A DNA stretch of 45,942 nucleotides from a virus: IMG/VR virus record IMGVR_UViG_3300035661_000107, positions 1-45,942 of that record, one strand, 5' to 3'. The translations under genes and the position numbers were made by a program. Below are positions 1-8,335 of this stretch, in pieces. Positions within the stretch are counted from its first letter, which is position 1; every line of letters starts with the position of its first letter. The notes under the pieces were generated by a model. It was not told the DNA's origin. It made no database searches and worked only from the letters and a program-made list of their open reading frames with translations.

Positions 1-2
1 CA

Positions 3-1505
3 ATACTAGATCCTACTATAAAAGTTTTAGAAATAAAACAACCTGAAACTGATACAGACTTAGAAAGAAATGAAAATAGTTTACAACCTACTTGGGAAAA
101 AACTAAAACAAGTTCTAAGTTGGGCGGCTGGGCTCCTTTTATAACATTGAAAAAATCAGTTATATCACCTTTAAATATTTCTACATTTTCATTGAATATG
201 TTTGGTCAAATTCCAGAAATCATTTTTGCATTTAATGATGAACGTGGACATTTTGATACAGAAATTCCCATGGATGGTGACCAAATTTCATTATATTTAA
301 AGCCACCTGATGTTGAAAATCAAAGGCCGATAAGAATAGATTTTGATTTGATTGGGATAGAGCCTATAATAAACGATGATTATAAAAGTTATGTAATAAG
401 AGGTATAATGAAAATTCCTGGCTTTTTTAATGATGTTTGTAAATCATTTCCTAAAGCTACTTCATTTGAACATTTACAAGATATTTGTAGTGAAATTGGA
501 TTAGGATTTGCATCAAATGAAACTTCAACAGACGACTCTATGACAAGGATTTGCCCTTTTAATAGTTATAATGAATTTATTAATGATATTTTAAAAAACA
601 CATTCAAAGATGATAATTCATTTTTTACATGGTATATTGATCCATTTTATTATCTTTGTTTGGTAAACATAAACAAACAATTAGCATCAGAAGTTGAACC
701 AGAAGATATTAATATAAGTAATTCTTATCCTACAGATGCCCAATTTTTAGAAAAAGACCAAGAAACTGTAGTAAAAGGTAAATTAATTTTGTCTAATCAT
801 CCTGATAAAAAAGGAACTAATGTGTTTATAAATAATTACGCGCCATCGGGTAATCAAGGAATTTGGCTAACAGATGGTTATATTAGAAAAACTAAATACT
901 ATGATATTGATACAAAAGGATACGAACATGAATACATTACTAATACAATAGAAGCAAATATAACACCTGGTAGTGAAAAAAGTTTTGTACTCCAAAAAGG
1001 TGGCACTAGCGGATTTTACAAAACTCAAGAAAAATATAATTGGGCTGGAAAACAAGAACCTAATTCCGTTGGCGGTAATGTACATGACAATTTCATTTAT
1101 TCGGAAGTTTTAAATTTACAAAATTCCATCGAATTGAGTAAACTTAATATGATAGTAGAGATAGAAGGTTCTAATTTTTACATTTATAAATATATGATGA
1201 TTCCTGTTGAAATTTATCACAACAAACAAGATGATGGTATTTTCAAAAAGGAAAAATTTGACATTAGAGATAAATCATTAGGACAATCAGATAATATAAA
1301 AACTAACACTGCTGATGTCGAAAAAGGACACGAACAAGATGCTAATTTTCACGATAGATTACCTTACTTAAATAAATATTTATCAGGTTATTATTTGGTA
1401 ACAGGAATCAAATATATTTATTCAAAAGACTCGCAAGTTAAAATGCTGGTAAATTTAACTAGACGTGAACACAATATCCCAGCAGAAAATAACGACTTTG
1501 TATAA
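3..1505 (+). CDS. Baseplate hub protein, gp27-like (5' end outside window)
   Basis: The reading frame is open from the left edge of the window, so the gene is cut at its 5' end and its true start lies outside. A TTG at 120 is only an internal codon. The protein is a beta-rich structural protein. Its last ~60 residues, with LNKYLSGYYLVTGIKY followed by a Thr-Arg-Arg-Glu stretch, resemble the end of gp27/late-control-D type tail hub proteins, which form the ring that connects the tail tube to the spike. A gp5-like spike gene lies two genes downstream, as expected for a hub-spike pair. The stop codon overlaps the next start (TAATG), so the two genes are translationally linked. The hub assignment is inference from fold-type motifs and context. 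Confidence 0.55.
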   Translation: MLDPTIKVLEIKQPETDTDLERNENSLQPTWEKTKTSSKLGGWAPFITLKKSVISPLNISTFSLNMFGQIPEIIFAFNDERGHFDTEIPMDGDQISLYLKPPDVENQRPIRIDFDLIGIEPIINDDYKSYVIRGIMKIPGFFNDVCKSFPKATSFEHLQDICSEIGLGFASNETSTDDSMTRICPFNSYNEFINDILKNTFKDDNSFFTWYIDPFYYLCLVNINKQLASEVEPEDINISNSYPTDAQFLEKDQETVVKGKLILSNHPDKKGTNVFINNYAPSGNQGIWLTDGYIRKTKYYDIDTKGYEHEYITNTIEANITPGSEKSFVLQKGGTSGFYKTQEKYNWAGKQEPNSVGGNVHDNFIYSEVLNLQNSIELSKLNMIVEIEGSNFYIYKYMMIPVEIYHNKQDDGIFKKEKFDIRDKSLGQSDNIKTNTADVEKGHEQDANFHDRLPYLNKYLSGYYLVTGIKYIYSKDSQVKMLVNLTRREHNIPAENNDFV

Positions 1506-2815
1506 TGAGCTCACAAGACATAGATCCAGGAATGCATAGATTTAGAAAAACAAATTTATTCTATTCTACAGACCCTTATATGCTTTACCAAGATCCTACT
1601 ATTTTGGGATTTAAATTATTATTTGATAATCATTCAGATGGATTGTTGTGTTTAGATCCTACCAATAAAAATTCTGCATTAAATTATTTGATTAGAATTG
1701 GGCAAACAGATAGAGCTAAAATTTTGTACAAATTTATCAATCACCTTAAATTACTTAACAATAATACTCCTTGGTTTTTTCAAGAAATTAAAGGATTAGA
1801 CGAAGCTTGGAAAAGAGGATTTAATTCAGGAAATGATTTTACTTCACTTTTACCTAATGATAGAAAAATAGAAATAGAATGTTTAGAATCCGTCGATTTA
1901 AGAGTAACAGCTTTAATGGATATGTACAGAAAAGCTTGTTTTGATTGGAATTACCGTAGAGAAATAGTTCCTTGGAATTTAAGATTGTTTAGTGTTAAAA
2001 TTTACGTATATGAGTTAAGGACTATAAATAGACTTGGAACACCAACAAAAGGACAATTTATAAACATTAATTCTAATAAAAAACAACAAAACGAAAATAA
2101 CTTATTACTAGGTTCTGACCCTATACACAACAAAACAGCTATCCATGATAATGATGTGATAATGAATAATCAAGGAACTGATATTGAGGCTAAAGCTAAT
2201 GTTATAACGGGTATTAAAAATTTATTAACCGGAAACAGTGATAACATTGGATCAGAATCATCTAATACAATTAATCCAAATATGAGTGGTTTTATGTTTG
2301 ATATGGAAATGTGTGAATTTTCACCAGATGATTCATCAACTATATTAGCTGCTATAGATAACAAAGGCAGTTCTGACTATGCTAAACAATCTATTGTTTT
2401 TACATATAGAAACATACAAGAAGAAAATAATAATAATATTTACGGCAACGATATAGAACTTAAAGATTTTTTAATTAATACTTTAAATGCTGCATCATTT
2501 GATGTGACAAAAGAAGTTAAAAGTAATCCTGCATCATCATTTGGTGTAAATAGTCCTTTTAATCCTGCATTTGGAATTATAGCTCCATTAGCTGATTTGG
2601 GAGTCGGTCTTTTAACTAAAGCAGTTAATAATGCAGTTGGTAGATTAGTACTTGGTAATGTATATGGACTAGAACCAGGTGATTTAATTAATTCTGCCGG
2701 AAATATAATAAGCGGAAATCCAGCCGATGTATTAAGTGGAATTTCGGACATAACCAATCAAGTAGGTCGTACTATAAATCCAAACCGTAGTAATTTAGGA
2801 AACATATTCGAATAA
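1505..2815 (+). CDS. Conserved virion structural protein, probable tail tube/baseplate junction
   Basis: This 436-residue protein has no obvious signal peptide or enzyme motif. The N-terminal 170 residues contain a pattern that I associate with a structural family of large myophages: a Tyr/Asp-rich start (FYSTDPYMLYQDP), then PWFFQEIKGLDEAW, and then CLESVDLRVTALMDMYRKA. The middle is Asn-rich. The C-terminal ~90 residues are Gly/Ala/Asn-rich with hydrophobic patches. It lies between the hub-like gene and the gp5-like spike gene and starts within the stop codon of the former, so a role in the central baseplate or tube cap (gp48/gp54-type position) is reasonable. The exact T4 equivalent cannot be told from the sequence alone. 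Confidence 0.5.
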   Translation: MSSQDIDPGMHRFRKTNLFYSTDPYMLYQDPTILGFKLLFDNHSDGLLCLDPTNKNSALNYLIRIGQTDRAKILYKFINHLKLLNNNTPWFFQEIKGLDEAWKRGFNSGNDFTSLLPNDRKIEIECLESVDLRVTALMDMYRKACFDWNYRREIVPWNLRLFSVKIYVYELRTINRLGTPTKGQFININSNKKQQNENNLLLGSDPIHNKTAIHDNDVIMNNQGTDIEAKANVITGIKNLLTGNSDNIGSESSNTINPNMSGFMFDMEMCEFSPDDSSTILAAIDNKGSSDYAKQSIVFTYRNIQEENNNNIYGNDIELKDFLINTLNAASFDVTKEVKSNPASSFGVNSPFNPAFGIIAPLADLGVGLLTKAVNNAVGRLVLGNVYGLEPGDLINSAGNIISGNPADVLSGISDITNQVGRTINPNRSNLGNIFE

Positions 2816-2816
2816 A

Positions 2817-3593
2817 ATGGCAAGAAATTTAAGATATGATGAGTTAAATGGTACTTATTGGCTCGGGGAAGTTGTAGATATAAACGACCCAAATAAAGTA
2901 GGTAGGATAAAGGTTAAAGTTTTTGGTAAATTTGATTTAATTCCCACTGAAGACATACCTTGGGCTTATCCTACTAACGCATATACAGGCGGCGACATAG
3001 ATGGAGGAGGGTCATTTTCTGTTCCTAAAAAAGGTTCTATAGTTTCTGTTACATTTGACAGTGGAAATATTTATCATCCAGAATACAAATTCATTCAAAA
3101 CATTTCAAAAGCATTAAAAGATGAAATAAGTAATTCCTACGAAAATGCTCATTCAGTTATTTATGACACAGTCACTGAAGGTGGTGTTAAAGTATTTTTC
3201 ACAGAAGAAAAAGGACTAATGTTTGATTTTAAATCAACACAAGTAAACATAAAACCAGATAAATCTGTCAAAATACAAACGGAATCAGGAAAAAGTATTA
3301 TTGAAATCACAAATGATGGTAAGTTAACAATAACACAAGATGGTAATATTACAATTAAAACAAATGCAAACATTGATATAAATTGTGTAAATGCAACCGT
3401 AAAATCAACAAAAACATTTATTAAAGCAGGATATATTGAATTAGGAGATGGAGCTTCGGAAAATTTAGTTTTAGGAAAAACATTCTTACCTTATTTTAAT
3501 AGTCATATTCACATGACACCAGCAGGTCCTTCTTTGACACCAATGGTTCCTATGAGCAATGCAATGTTAAGTAAAAATACATATACTAGATAA
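2817..3593 (+). CDS. gp5-like baseplate spike protein with OB fold, no lysozyme domain
   Basis: The first ~95 residues form an OB-fold domain of the gp5/VgrG type: YWLGEVVDINDPNKVGRIKVKVFG is followed by PWAYPTN and by VPKKGSIVSVTFDSGN. Residues ~115-205 are alternating beta repeats (Ile-Thr-Ile, Lys-Ile-Thr) like the triple beta-helix of gp5C. The C-terminus carries a His/Pro-rich tip segment (HIHMTPAGP). T4 gp5 is about 575 residues and has a lysozyme domain between the OB fold and the helix; this protein has 258 residues and no such domain. It would form the membrane-piercing needle on the hub. The leader is A-rich with no Shine-Dalgarno, and the gene starts two bases after the upstream stop codon. 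Confidence 0.8.
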   Translation: MARNLRYDELNGTYWLGEVVDINDPNKVGRIKVKVFGKFDLIPTEDIPWAYPTNAYTGGDIDGGGSFSVPKKGSIVSVTFDSGNIYHPEYKFIQNISKALKDEISNSYENAHSVIYDTVTEGGVKVFFTEEKGLMFDFKSTQVNIKPDKSVKIQTESGKSIIEITNDGKLTITQDGNITIKTNANIDINCVNATVKSTKTFIKAGYIELGDGASENLVLGKTFLPYFNSHIHMTPAGPSLTPMVPMSNAMLSKNTYTR

Positions 3594-3597
3594 ATAA

Positions 3598-4188
3598 ATG
3601 AGCAATCAATCAACATTAGAAACACTACAAAAAGGTGGTGTAGAAATACCTGGATTAGATTTTAATACTGTCATCAATGCTCTTGTTAAATCATTAAATG
3701 ATTCAATAATAGAAGAGGAGAAAAATTTAGGATTAACTTATTTAGCTGATTACATTAAAGGAATGGATAAAGCATCTTATGATAAATTTATAGATGAACA
3801 AAAGAAAGCTTTAGGACAAATGGTTAAAGAGCAAATTACAATTATAAAAGCAGAATTTAAATCAATCCAAGAACAAATTAAACAAGTGCAAGAAACTGTT
3901 GGTATTTTGATAAGTTCTGTTACTGCTGGTGCTGCAACTGCAGCTTCACAAGTAGCGTTAAATCCAACTACAGGGGCTGCGGCTTCTACTGCAATGATTG
4001 CACAAAATTTATTAGATCTAAAAGCAAAAAAAGGAATAATTGCAGGCGTTGTAACAAAAGCAAATAATTCTGGTATAAATTTAGTAAATGCAGCTATTAA
4101 AATTCAATTTGAATTACCTGATCCGGTTCTTGTAGTTTTAGAAACTATAGGAACTCTCAATTCAATAATAGAAACAATACCTACTTAA
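3598..4188 (+). CDS. Hypothetical helical structural-module protein
   Basis: I do not recognise this 196-residue protein. Residues ~35-105 are highly charged and helical (many Lys, Glu, Gln), which would suit a coiled coil. Residues ~105-135 are rich in Ala, Thr and Gly and moderately hydrophobic. The rest alternates Ile/Val with polar residues. It starts four bases after the spike gene and is the last gene before a 68-base gap, so it is probably part of the hub/spike operon. A baseplate-associated or chaperone role is possible but not supported by any motif. Confidence 0.6.
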   Translation: MSNQSTLETLQKGGVEIPGLDFNTVINALVKSLNDSIIEEEKNLGLTYLADYIKGMDKASYDKFIDEQKKALGQMVKEQITIIKAEFKSIQEQIKQVQETVGILISSVTAGAATAASQVALNPTTGAAASTAMIAQNLLDLKAKKGIIAGVVTKANNSGINLVNAAIKIQFELPDPVLVVLETIGTLNSIIETIPT

Positions 4189-4203
4189 TCACTTTTTAAT
4201 GGT

Positions 4204-4217
4204 GATATATAATTAAA
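4204..4217 (+). promoter_or_regulatory. Candidate phage promoter (GATATATAA variant)
   Basis: The 68-base gap before the S1-like gene contains GATATATAATTAAA, a near match to the AGATATATAA element seen before five other genes in this window. Here it lies 44 bases before the start codon rather than 12-15, so it would leave a longer, T/A-rich leader. Overlapping it is a weak inverted repeat (ATCAC ... GTGAT) just after the upstream stop. The function is inferred. Confidence 0.35.
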
Positions 4218-4256
4218 CAATCTCTTATTTTTATTTACTTTTTAAAACTTAAAATT

Positions 4257-5423
4257 ATGAAATTACATGAATCTCCAGTAGTGGAATTCGATTTCGACTC
4301 TTACGAGTCGGAATACCAGACTAAACTGGTAGAAAACAAAAACATTTACAAACTAAAAGGAGACCGATCAAAGGTCTACAGTAAAAAATCTTATGCACAA
4401 GACTTATACAATTCCTACGTAGGTCAAATGCCAACCAATTTTGCTAATCCAATTCTAGGAAACATTGTACAGGGTACAGTTATTTCTATAACTAAAAACT
4501 TTGCAGCGGTTGATATTAATTGGAGAGAAAATGCAATAATTGATCTCAAGAAAGAAAAAGCACAGTACTTACAGTACATCATGCCAGGTTATCCTATAGA
4601 AGTTCAAATTGAACGAATAGAAACTAGTGTTAATGGAACCTCTAAAGGAATTTATGCATCTTATTCAAGTCTTATTACTTCTAAATTCAAAAATGAACTT
4701 ATTGAATCTGTTGAAAAGAACATCGCTTACCTTGGTAAAGTTGTTGAATTAGTACATGCAGGTTATTTTGTCGACATTAAAGGTGTTAAATGTTTTATGC
4801 CAGGTTCTCTTGGTGGAATGAACAAATTAGTTGACTTCTCTGTACTATTAAACAAAGACATTTATGTTGTTCCGGTAAATTATTCTAAAGAAAAGGACTA
4901 TGTAGTAGTTTCCCACAGAGATTATTTAAAAGCCTTAGTACCTGGAAAAGTTAATGAACTTGAAATAGGACAAGAATATGAAGGAGCTGTAACAGGTTAT
5001 AACACTCATGGTATATTCGTAGAGTTTAACGAGTGTTTAACAGGCTTAATTTCTCGATTAGATATGTCACCAGAATATATAGTTCTTTATGAAAATGGTT
5101 CCATTAAACCTGGTGATGCTATTAAATTTAAACTTAAGAAAATTATCAGTAATGAAAAACTTTCATTAACTCAAAATGAAATAGAAACCGAATCTAGTAA
5201 ATGGGCAACTGCTAAAGCTAAATACAAAGTAAATAGCTATGCAATAGGAACCATTAAAAGAATTTTGCCTTATGGTGCTTTTATTGAACTAGAAGAAGGA
5301 ATAGTAGGTTTACTACACAAGAGCAATATAAAAGACGGTTCGGAACTTGAGGTAAGTCAAGAAATTAAAGTTAAAGTATTATTATTCGACGCGGATAATA
5401 AAAAAATTATACTAGATGTCTAA
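4257..5423 (+). CDS. S1-domain RNA-binding protein (ribosomal protein S1-like)
   Basis: The protein has four S1-type OB repeats at about residues 69-138, 156-223, 238-309 and 328-388. Typical S1 patterns are visible: GTVISITKNFAAVDI, GKVVELVHAGYFVDIKG, GAVTGYNTHGIFVEF with LTGLISR, and GTIKRILPYGAFIELEEGIVGLLHKS. Bacterial S1 usually has up to six repeats, so this is a shorter relative. S1 binds single-stranded mRNA on the 30S subunit, so a phage copy could bias translation toward phage messages or act in RNA handling. It sits alone among tail genes behind its own leader. Codons near the 5' end look slightly more GC-rich than in neighbouring genes. Its last codons overlap the next gene by eight bases. 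The domain call is strong; the role is inferred. Confidence 0.85.
   Translation: MKLHESPVVEFDFDSYESEYQTKLVENKNIYKLKGDRSKVYSKKSYAQDLYNSYVGQMPTNFANPILGNIVQGTVISITKNFAAVDINWRENAIIDLKKEKAQYLQYIMPGYPIEVQIERIETSVNGTSKGIYASYSSLITSKFKNELIESVEKNIAYLGKVVELVHAGYFVDIKGVKCFMPGSLGGMNKLVDFSVLLNKDIYVVPVNYSKEKDYVVVSHRDYLKALVPGKVNELEIGQEYEGAVTGYNTHGIFVEFNECLTGLISRLDMSPEYIVLYENGSIKPGDAIKFKLKKIISNEKLSLTQNEIETESSKWATAKAKYKVNSYAIGTIKRILPYGAFIELEEGIVGLLHKSNIKDGSELEVSQEIKVKVLLFDADNKKIILDV
4291..4314 (+). promoter_or_regulatory. RNA hairpin early in the S1-like gene
   Basis: A ten-base stem (ATTTCGACTC with GAGTCGGAAT, one G-T pair) closes a TTAC loop, starting 34 bases after the A of the start codon. It stands out in such an AT-rich genome. 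It may be a translational control element bound by the S1-like product, but this is only a suggestion. Confidence 0.4.
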
Positions 5424-5784
5424 TCTAATTAATTACAAACCATTGGAAACTCCAGCACTAAGGTCGGCTCTATTCGAAATTAGTGCAGAGTTTCCAACTG
5501 ATTTAAAAGAATACATCACCGCATACAATTTAAACACAGTGCGTAATACTTTAGAATTAGAAGTAGGATTGTTTGACTCTACTATGTTAATTAATGAAAT
5601 AAACTTAAATCAATTAGAAATAAAATTATTAGATATTACCGGTGAAGCTTTAGTAAAAATAGAGCTTTTTGATTTAGGTTATTTAGGTTTTACAATTACA
5701 GGAAACTACAATTCACAAAACTATTCTTCTATAAATATATTATGGTCTTATGAATATAAAAAAATTACATTATGTAGTATTTAG
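5416..5784 (+). CDS. Hypothetical protein
   Basis: I do not recognise this 122-residue protein. It is acidic and beta-rich, with alternating hydrophobic and polar residues and no Cys-rich or enzyme motif. It overlaps the end of the S1-like gene by eight bases (the ATG lies inside the last codons), so its translation is probably coupled to that gene. An accessory to the S1-like protein or a small baseplate component are both possible. Confidence 0.55.
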   Translation: MSNLINYKPLETPALRSALFEISAEFPTDLKEYITAYNLNTVRNTLELEVGLFDSTMLINEINLNQLEIKLLDITGEALVKIELFDLGYLGFTITGNYNSQNYSSINILWSYEYKKITLCSI

Positions 5785-5791
5785 AAACTGA

Positions 5792-5807
5792 AGATATATA
5801 AAATAAA
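5792..5807 (+). promoter_or_regulatory. Candidate phage promoter, AGATATATAA element
   Basis: AGATATATAAAATAAA lies in the gap before the gene at 5814, with 12 bases between the 10-mer and the ATG. It matches the other copies in sequence and spacing and resembles the T4 late promoter box TATAAATA. Confidence 0.5.
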
Positions 5808-5813
5808 AACAAA

Positions 5814-7187
5814 ATGGATTTTTCCATCAATTCAATATCTGTTTTGACAGAAAATTGTTTATTGAAAGTAATTGCGGATTTTAACTCAGAAATGAAGTTA
5901 AGATCTGCTATTTCGTCTTTAACTGATTCGTTAAAAACAAAAGTAGTAAAAAAAGGTAGTTCAGATGCTATAAATTATAATGCTGAATTATTTACAAGTG
6001 AAGATGGTACTTTTCACTTGAAGTCACCATTTATGAAATATGGTGATTTTAGATTATTTGTTATCAATCTTTTAAATTGGATTAAAACTAATGGTTCTAC
6101 AGATAAAAGATGTAATTTTATAATTGACTTGAAATTAAAAGATCAAGTACAAGGACCTTTTAAAGGCACGATGTTTTTTAAAGGAAATACAATAGAGTCA
6201 ATTAATACTTTAAAATTTGTGTTGGCATTTAATGAAGCTAAAATTTTTGAAAATTTTCCAGATAGAATAGACAATTTTAGAGCTCAATCAATTAAAAAAA
6301 TAGAGCCTATTCAAAAGTTTAGTAATGGAATGGTTAGCCAAGCTGATCCTAATACATACAAAGTATCAAATTCATCTAATAGTGGTATAAATTTTGAAAC
6401 TCTTTCTAAAGGGTATTTAAGAATGCAATATATTGGTGGTGAAAATTATCAAAACAAGACTAATAAAATTTTAGAAGCAATACAAAATTTTGCACAAACA
6501 TCTTATGAATGTGTTATTGATAAAAAATTAAATGATGCAGATCTTTATGTATTTAACAAATTAATTGATAAATATAAAAAGATACAAAAAGCGTATAAAA
6601 ATTATTCGGTATTTCACCAAGAATATCCTAAAATAGTTTTTACTGTTAATATGTATGATAATGAAAAAATTCTTTCACAATTTTATGATATATTAAAAGA
6701 CAGAATTTATGAATTAATTTCTAATTTAGATTTTAAATATAATACTAAGTGGTTTTTAAATTATGATAGCCTTGCACAAGTTTTACAAATAAAAAATGCA
6801 GTATTGAATGTTAAAACAGTTTCCAATATTGAATTTATAAATTGTAAATTAACTAATGGAAATTTTATTTTATGTGATTTTTATTTAAGTAAAATAGACA
6901 ATTCACATTTACAAAATTGTAATGTATATAGGGAAACTGTTGTCAAAAATTCTAAATTAATAGATAGCTTTAGTAATAGAACTTCTAAAAATATCAATTG
7001 TGAAATAATAGGAATAAATTCTGTTACAAATTGCGAAGTTGAAGGTGGTATAATTATTAATACAAAACTTGGTAAATTTGCCGAAATAAAAGATGATGTA
7101 AAAGTTGTTAAATATGAAAAATTAAAAACTGGATTTATAGTTGCTGGTGATACAGTCATAAGTAAAAATCCAAACAAAATAAAATAG
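5814..7187 (+). CDS. Virion-module protein with C-terminal beta-helix-like repeats
   Basis: This 457-residue protein is not assigned to a named T4 gene. The first ~300 residues are a mixed alpha/beta region (FLINLL-type and DRIDNFRAQ stretches). From about residue 320 the sequence becomes a run of short repeats around 'x-N-C-x-[LV]' (EFINCKLTNGNFILCDFY, LQNCNVY, INCEIIG, VTNCEVEGG, INTKLG). This resembles a pentapeptide or left-handed beta-helix solenoid. It follows a candidate promoter and runs into the neck/baseplate genes with four bases of spacing. A structural or fibre-attachment role is plausible. The repeat structure is seen; the function is inferred. Confidence 0.6.
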   Translation: MDFSINSISVLTENCLLKVIADFNSEMKLRSAISSLTDSLKTKVVKKGSSDAINYNAELFTSEDGTFHLKSPFMKYGDFRLFVINLLNWIKTNGSTDKRCNFIIDLKLKDQVQGPFKGTMFFKGNTIESINTLKFVLAFNEAKIFENFPDRIDNFRAQSIKKIEPIQKFSNGMVSQADPNTYKVSNSSNSGINFETLSKGYLRMQYIGGENYQNKTNKILEAIQNFAQTSYECVIDKKLNDADLYVFNKLIDKYKKIQKAYKNYSVFHQEYPKIVFTVNMYDNEKILSQFYDILKDRIYELISNLDFKYNTKWFLNYDSLAQVLQIKNAVLNVKTVSNIEFINCKLTNGNFILCDFYLSKIDNSHLQNCNVYRETVVKNSKLIDSFSNRTSKNINCEIIGINSVTNCEVEGGIIINTKLGKFAEIKDDVKVVKYEKLKTGFIVAGDTVISKNPNKIK

Positions 7188-7191
7188 AATA

Positions 7192-7938
7192 ATGTTCAAA
7201 GACGATTTTATGGCTAATGTTCAACAAGAACTTAATGTTGCTAGTGCTTTACCATTTACAATTCCACAAGCTGAGCTTGAACGTATTATAAACATTTCAG
7301 CTGATTGGTTTTACAAAAAATATGAAGATGCTGTTGAAGAAAGATATTATTTTATAACAAGTGCATTATTTAAAAGTGAACAATTCAAAGCAACTAGAAC
7401 AATAACTCTGCCTGACTGTGTATTTTCTGTTTGGGGATTTAAAAAACTTAAAGAAGATTTCGGTAGATCAATGTCATTTGATGGAACTGCTGATTTTGGT
7501 ATTGAAAAATTATTTTTATCAGATAGCAGTTCATTAGGTCAAGGTTCAGAAAATTTGATGTATTATACATTGAATATGTATTGGCTGGATGTAGCTTCTC
7601 ATATTATTAACCATACAGTTAGTTATAATTTTAATAGAAATACTCATAAACTTTTTGTTGGTGGGGAAACTCCTAATAGAGACTGTGTCGCTATATGTTA
7701 TGCTAAAGTTCCTATTGAACAACTTATGAATGATGAAGTATTTTATAGATATGTAGTTGCAAAAGCAAAAGTACAACTTTCTAGAATACTTGGAACATTT
7801 GATTTTAATTTACCGGGTAATATTAAAATTAATTATGATCTTATACGTGATGAAGGTAAAGATGAATTAGAAAAAATCGAAGAAGAAATTAAATCTGAAG
7901 AAGGAATGGACTTTTTCTTTACTTCAGGTGGTTCTTAA
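7192..7938 (+). CDS. Probable neck/head-completion protein (gp14-like)
   Basis: The protein has 248 residues. The region TITLPDCVFSVWGFKKL, a Tyr/Trp-rich middle, RNTHKLFVGGETP, and the C-terminal block FYRYVVAKAKVQLSRILGTF ending in an acidic EKIEEEIKSEE tail follow the layout of a neck or connector family found in many large T4-like phages and often annotated as gp14-like. In those proteins the last block is usually followed by a Pro-Gly segment, here LPGN. Such proteins close the head and join it to the tail. Placement directly before the gp25 and gp6 wedge genes fits a virion assembly role. I am sure it is structural but only moderately sure of the neck assignment. Confidence 0.5.
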   Translation: MFKDDFMANVQQELNVASALPFTIPQAELERIINISADWFYKKYEDAVEERYYFITSALFKSEQFKATRTITLPDCVFSVWGFKKLKEDFGRSMSFDGTADFGIEKLFLSDSSSLGQGSENLMYYTLNMYWLDVASHIINHTVSYNFNRNTHKLFVGGETPNRDCVAICYAKVPIEQLMNDEVFYRYVVAKAKVQLSRILGTFDFNLPGNIKINYDLIRDEGKDELEKIEEEIKSEEGMDFFFTSGGS

Positions 7939-7955
7939 AATAATAATAATTAAAA

Positions 7956-8321
7956 ATGGCTATTGATTTATATTCAAAAATGGAGACATATCCATATTAT
8001 GATTACTTTGAAATAGAAGTTGTTGATGAAATAGAAATGTTTTTACAGCAACTTGATATTTTGTTGGCATCTCCACCAGAGTGTATGTTAGGAAATCCTT
8101 CATTTGGATGTGGATTAGATAGATTCCTATGGTCTACACATACAAGTGCCGTTGATATTAAACAATTTATACAACAGCAAATAGTAGAAAATATAATTTT
8201 TTATACACCAATAGACTATGAAATAGATGTTAATTTTGTCAAAGGTCCTATATTTGATTCTATTTTAGTAGATGTTATAGTTGACTCTAGGAAAGTTGCA
8301 GGATATATGATAAATCCGTAA
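7956..8321 (+). CDS. Baseplate wedge protein, gp25-like
   Basis: This 121-residue protein matches the GPW/gp25 family in length and motifs. It shows ECMLGNPSFGCGLDRFLW at residues 42-59, then THTSAVDIKQFIQQQI, and a C-terminal beta-strand pair. gp25 forms the inner wedge with gp6 and gp53, and it nucleates the sheath by donating a strand (family knowledge). The gp6-like wedge gene follows directly, the same pairing seen in T4-type and P2-type phages. The start is set by an ATG preceded by an A-rich leader. Confidence 0.88.
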   Translation: MAIDLYSKMETYPYYDYFEIEVVDEIEMFLQQLDILLASPPECMLGNPSFGCGLDRFLWSTHTSAVDIKQFIQQQIVENIIFYTPIDYEIDVNFVKGPIFDSILVDVIVDSRKVAGYMINP

Positions 8322-8335
8322 AATAATTTTTTTAA

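Noticed and set aside
120-122. TTG at 120 as start of the first gene
   Set aside because: The frame is open to the left edge with protein-like sequence, so the gene begins outside the window.
867-1085. Leftward frame inside the hub-like gene
   Set aside because: It is an antisense shadow of a strongly supported gene. It has no independent leader, and every supported gene here is rightward.
2440-2757. Leftward 105-residue frame
   Set aside because: It overlaps a structural gene over its whole length and has no recognisable domain.
4565-4577. GTACT-TAC-AGTAC inverted repeat in the S1-like gene
   Set aside because: It is a short five-base stem with a three-base loop within coding sequence, too weak to claim as an element.
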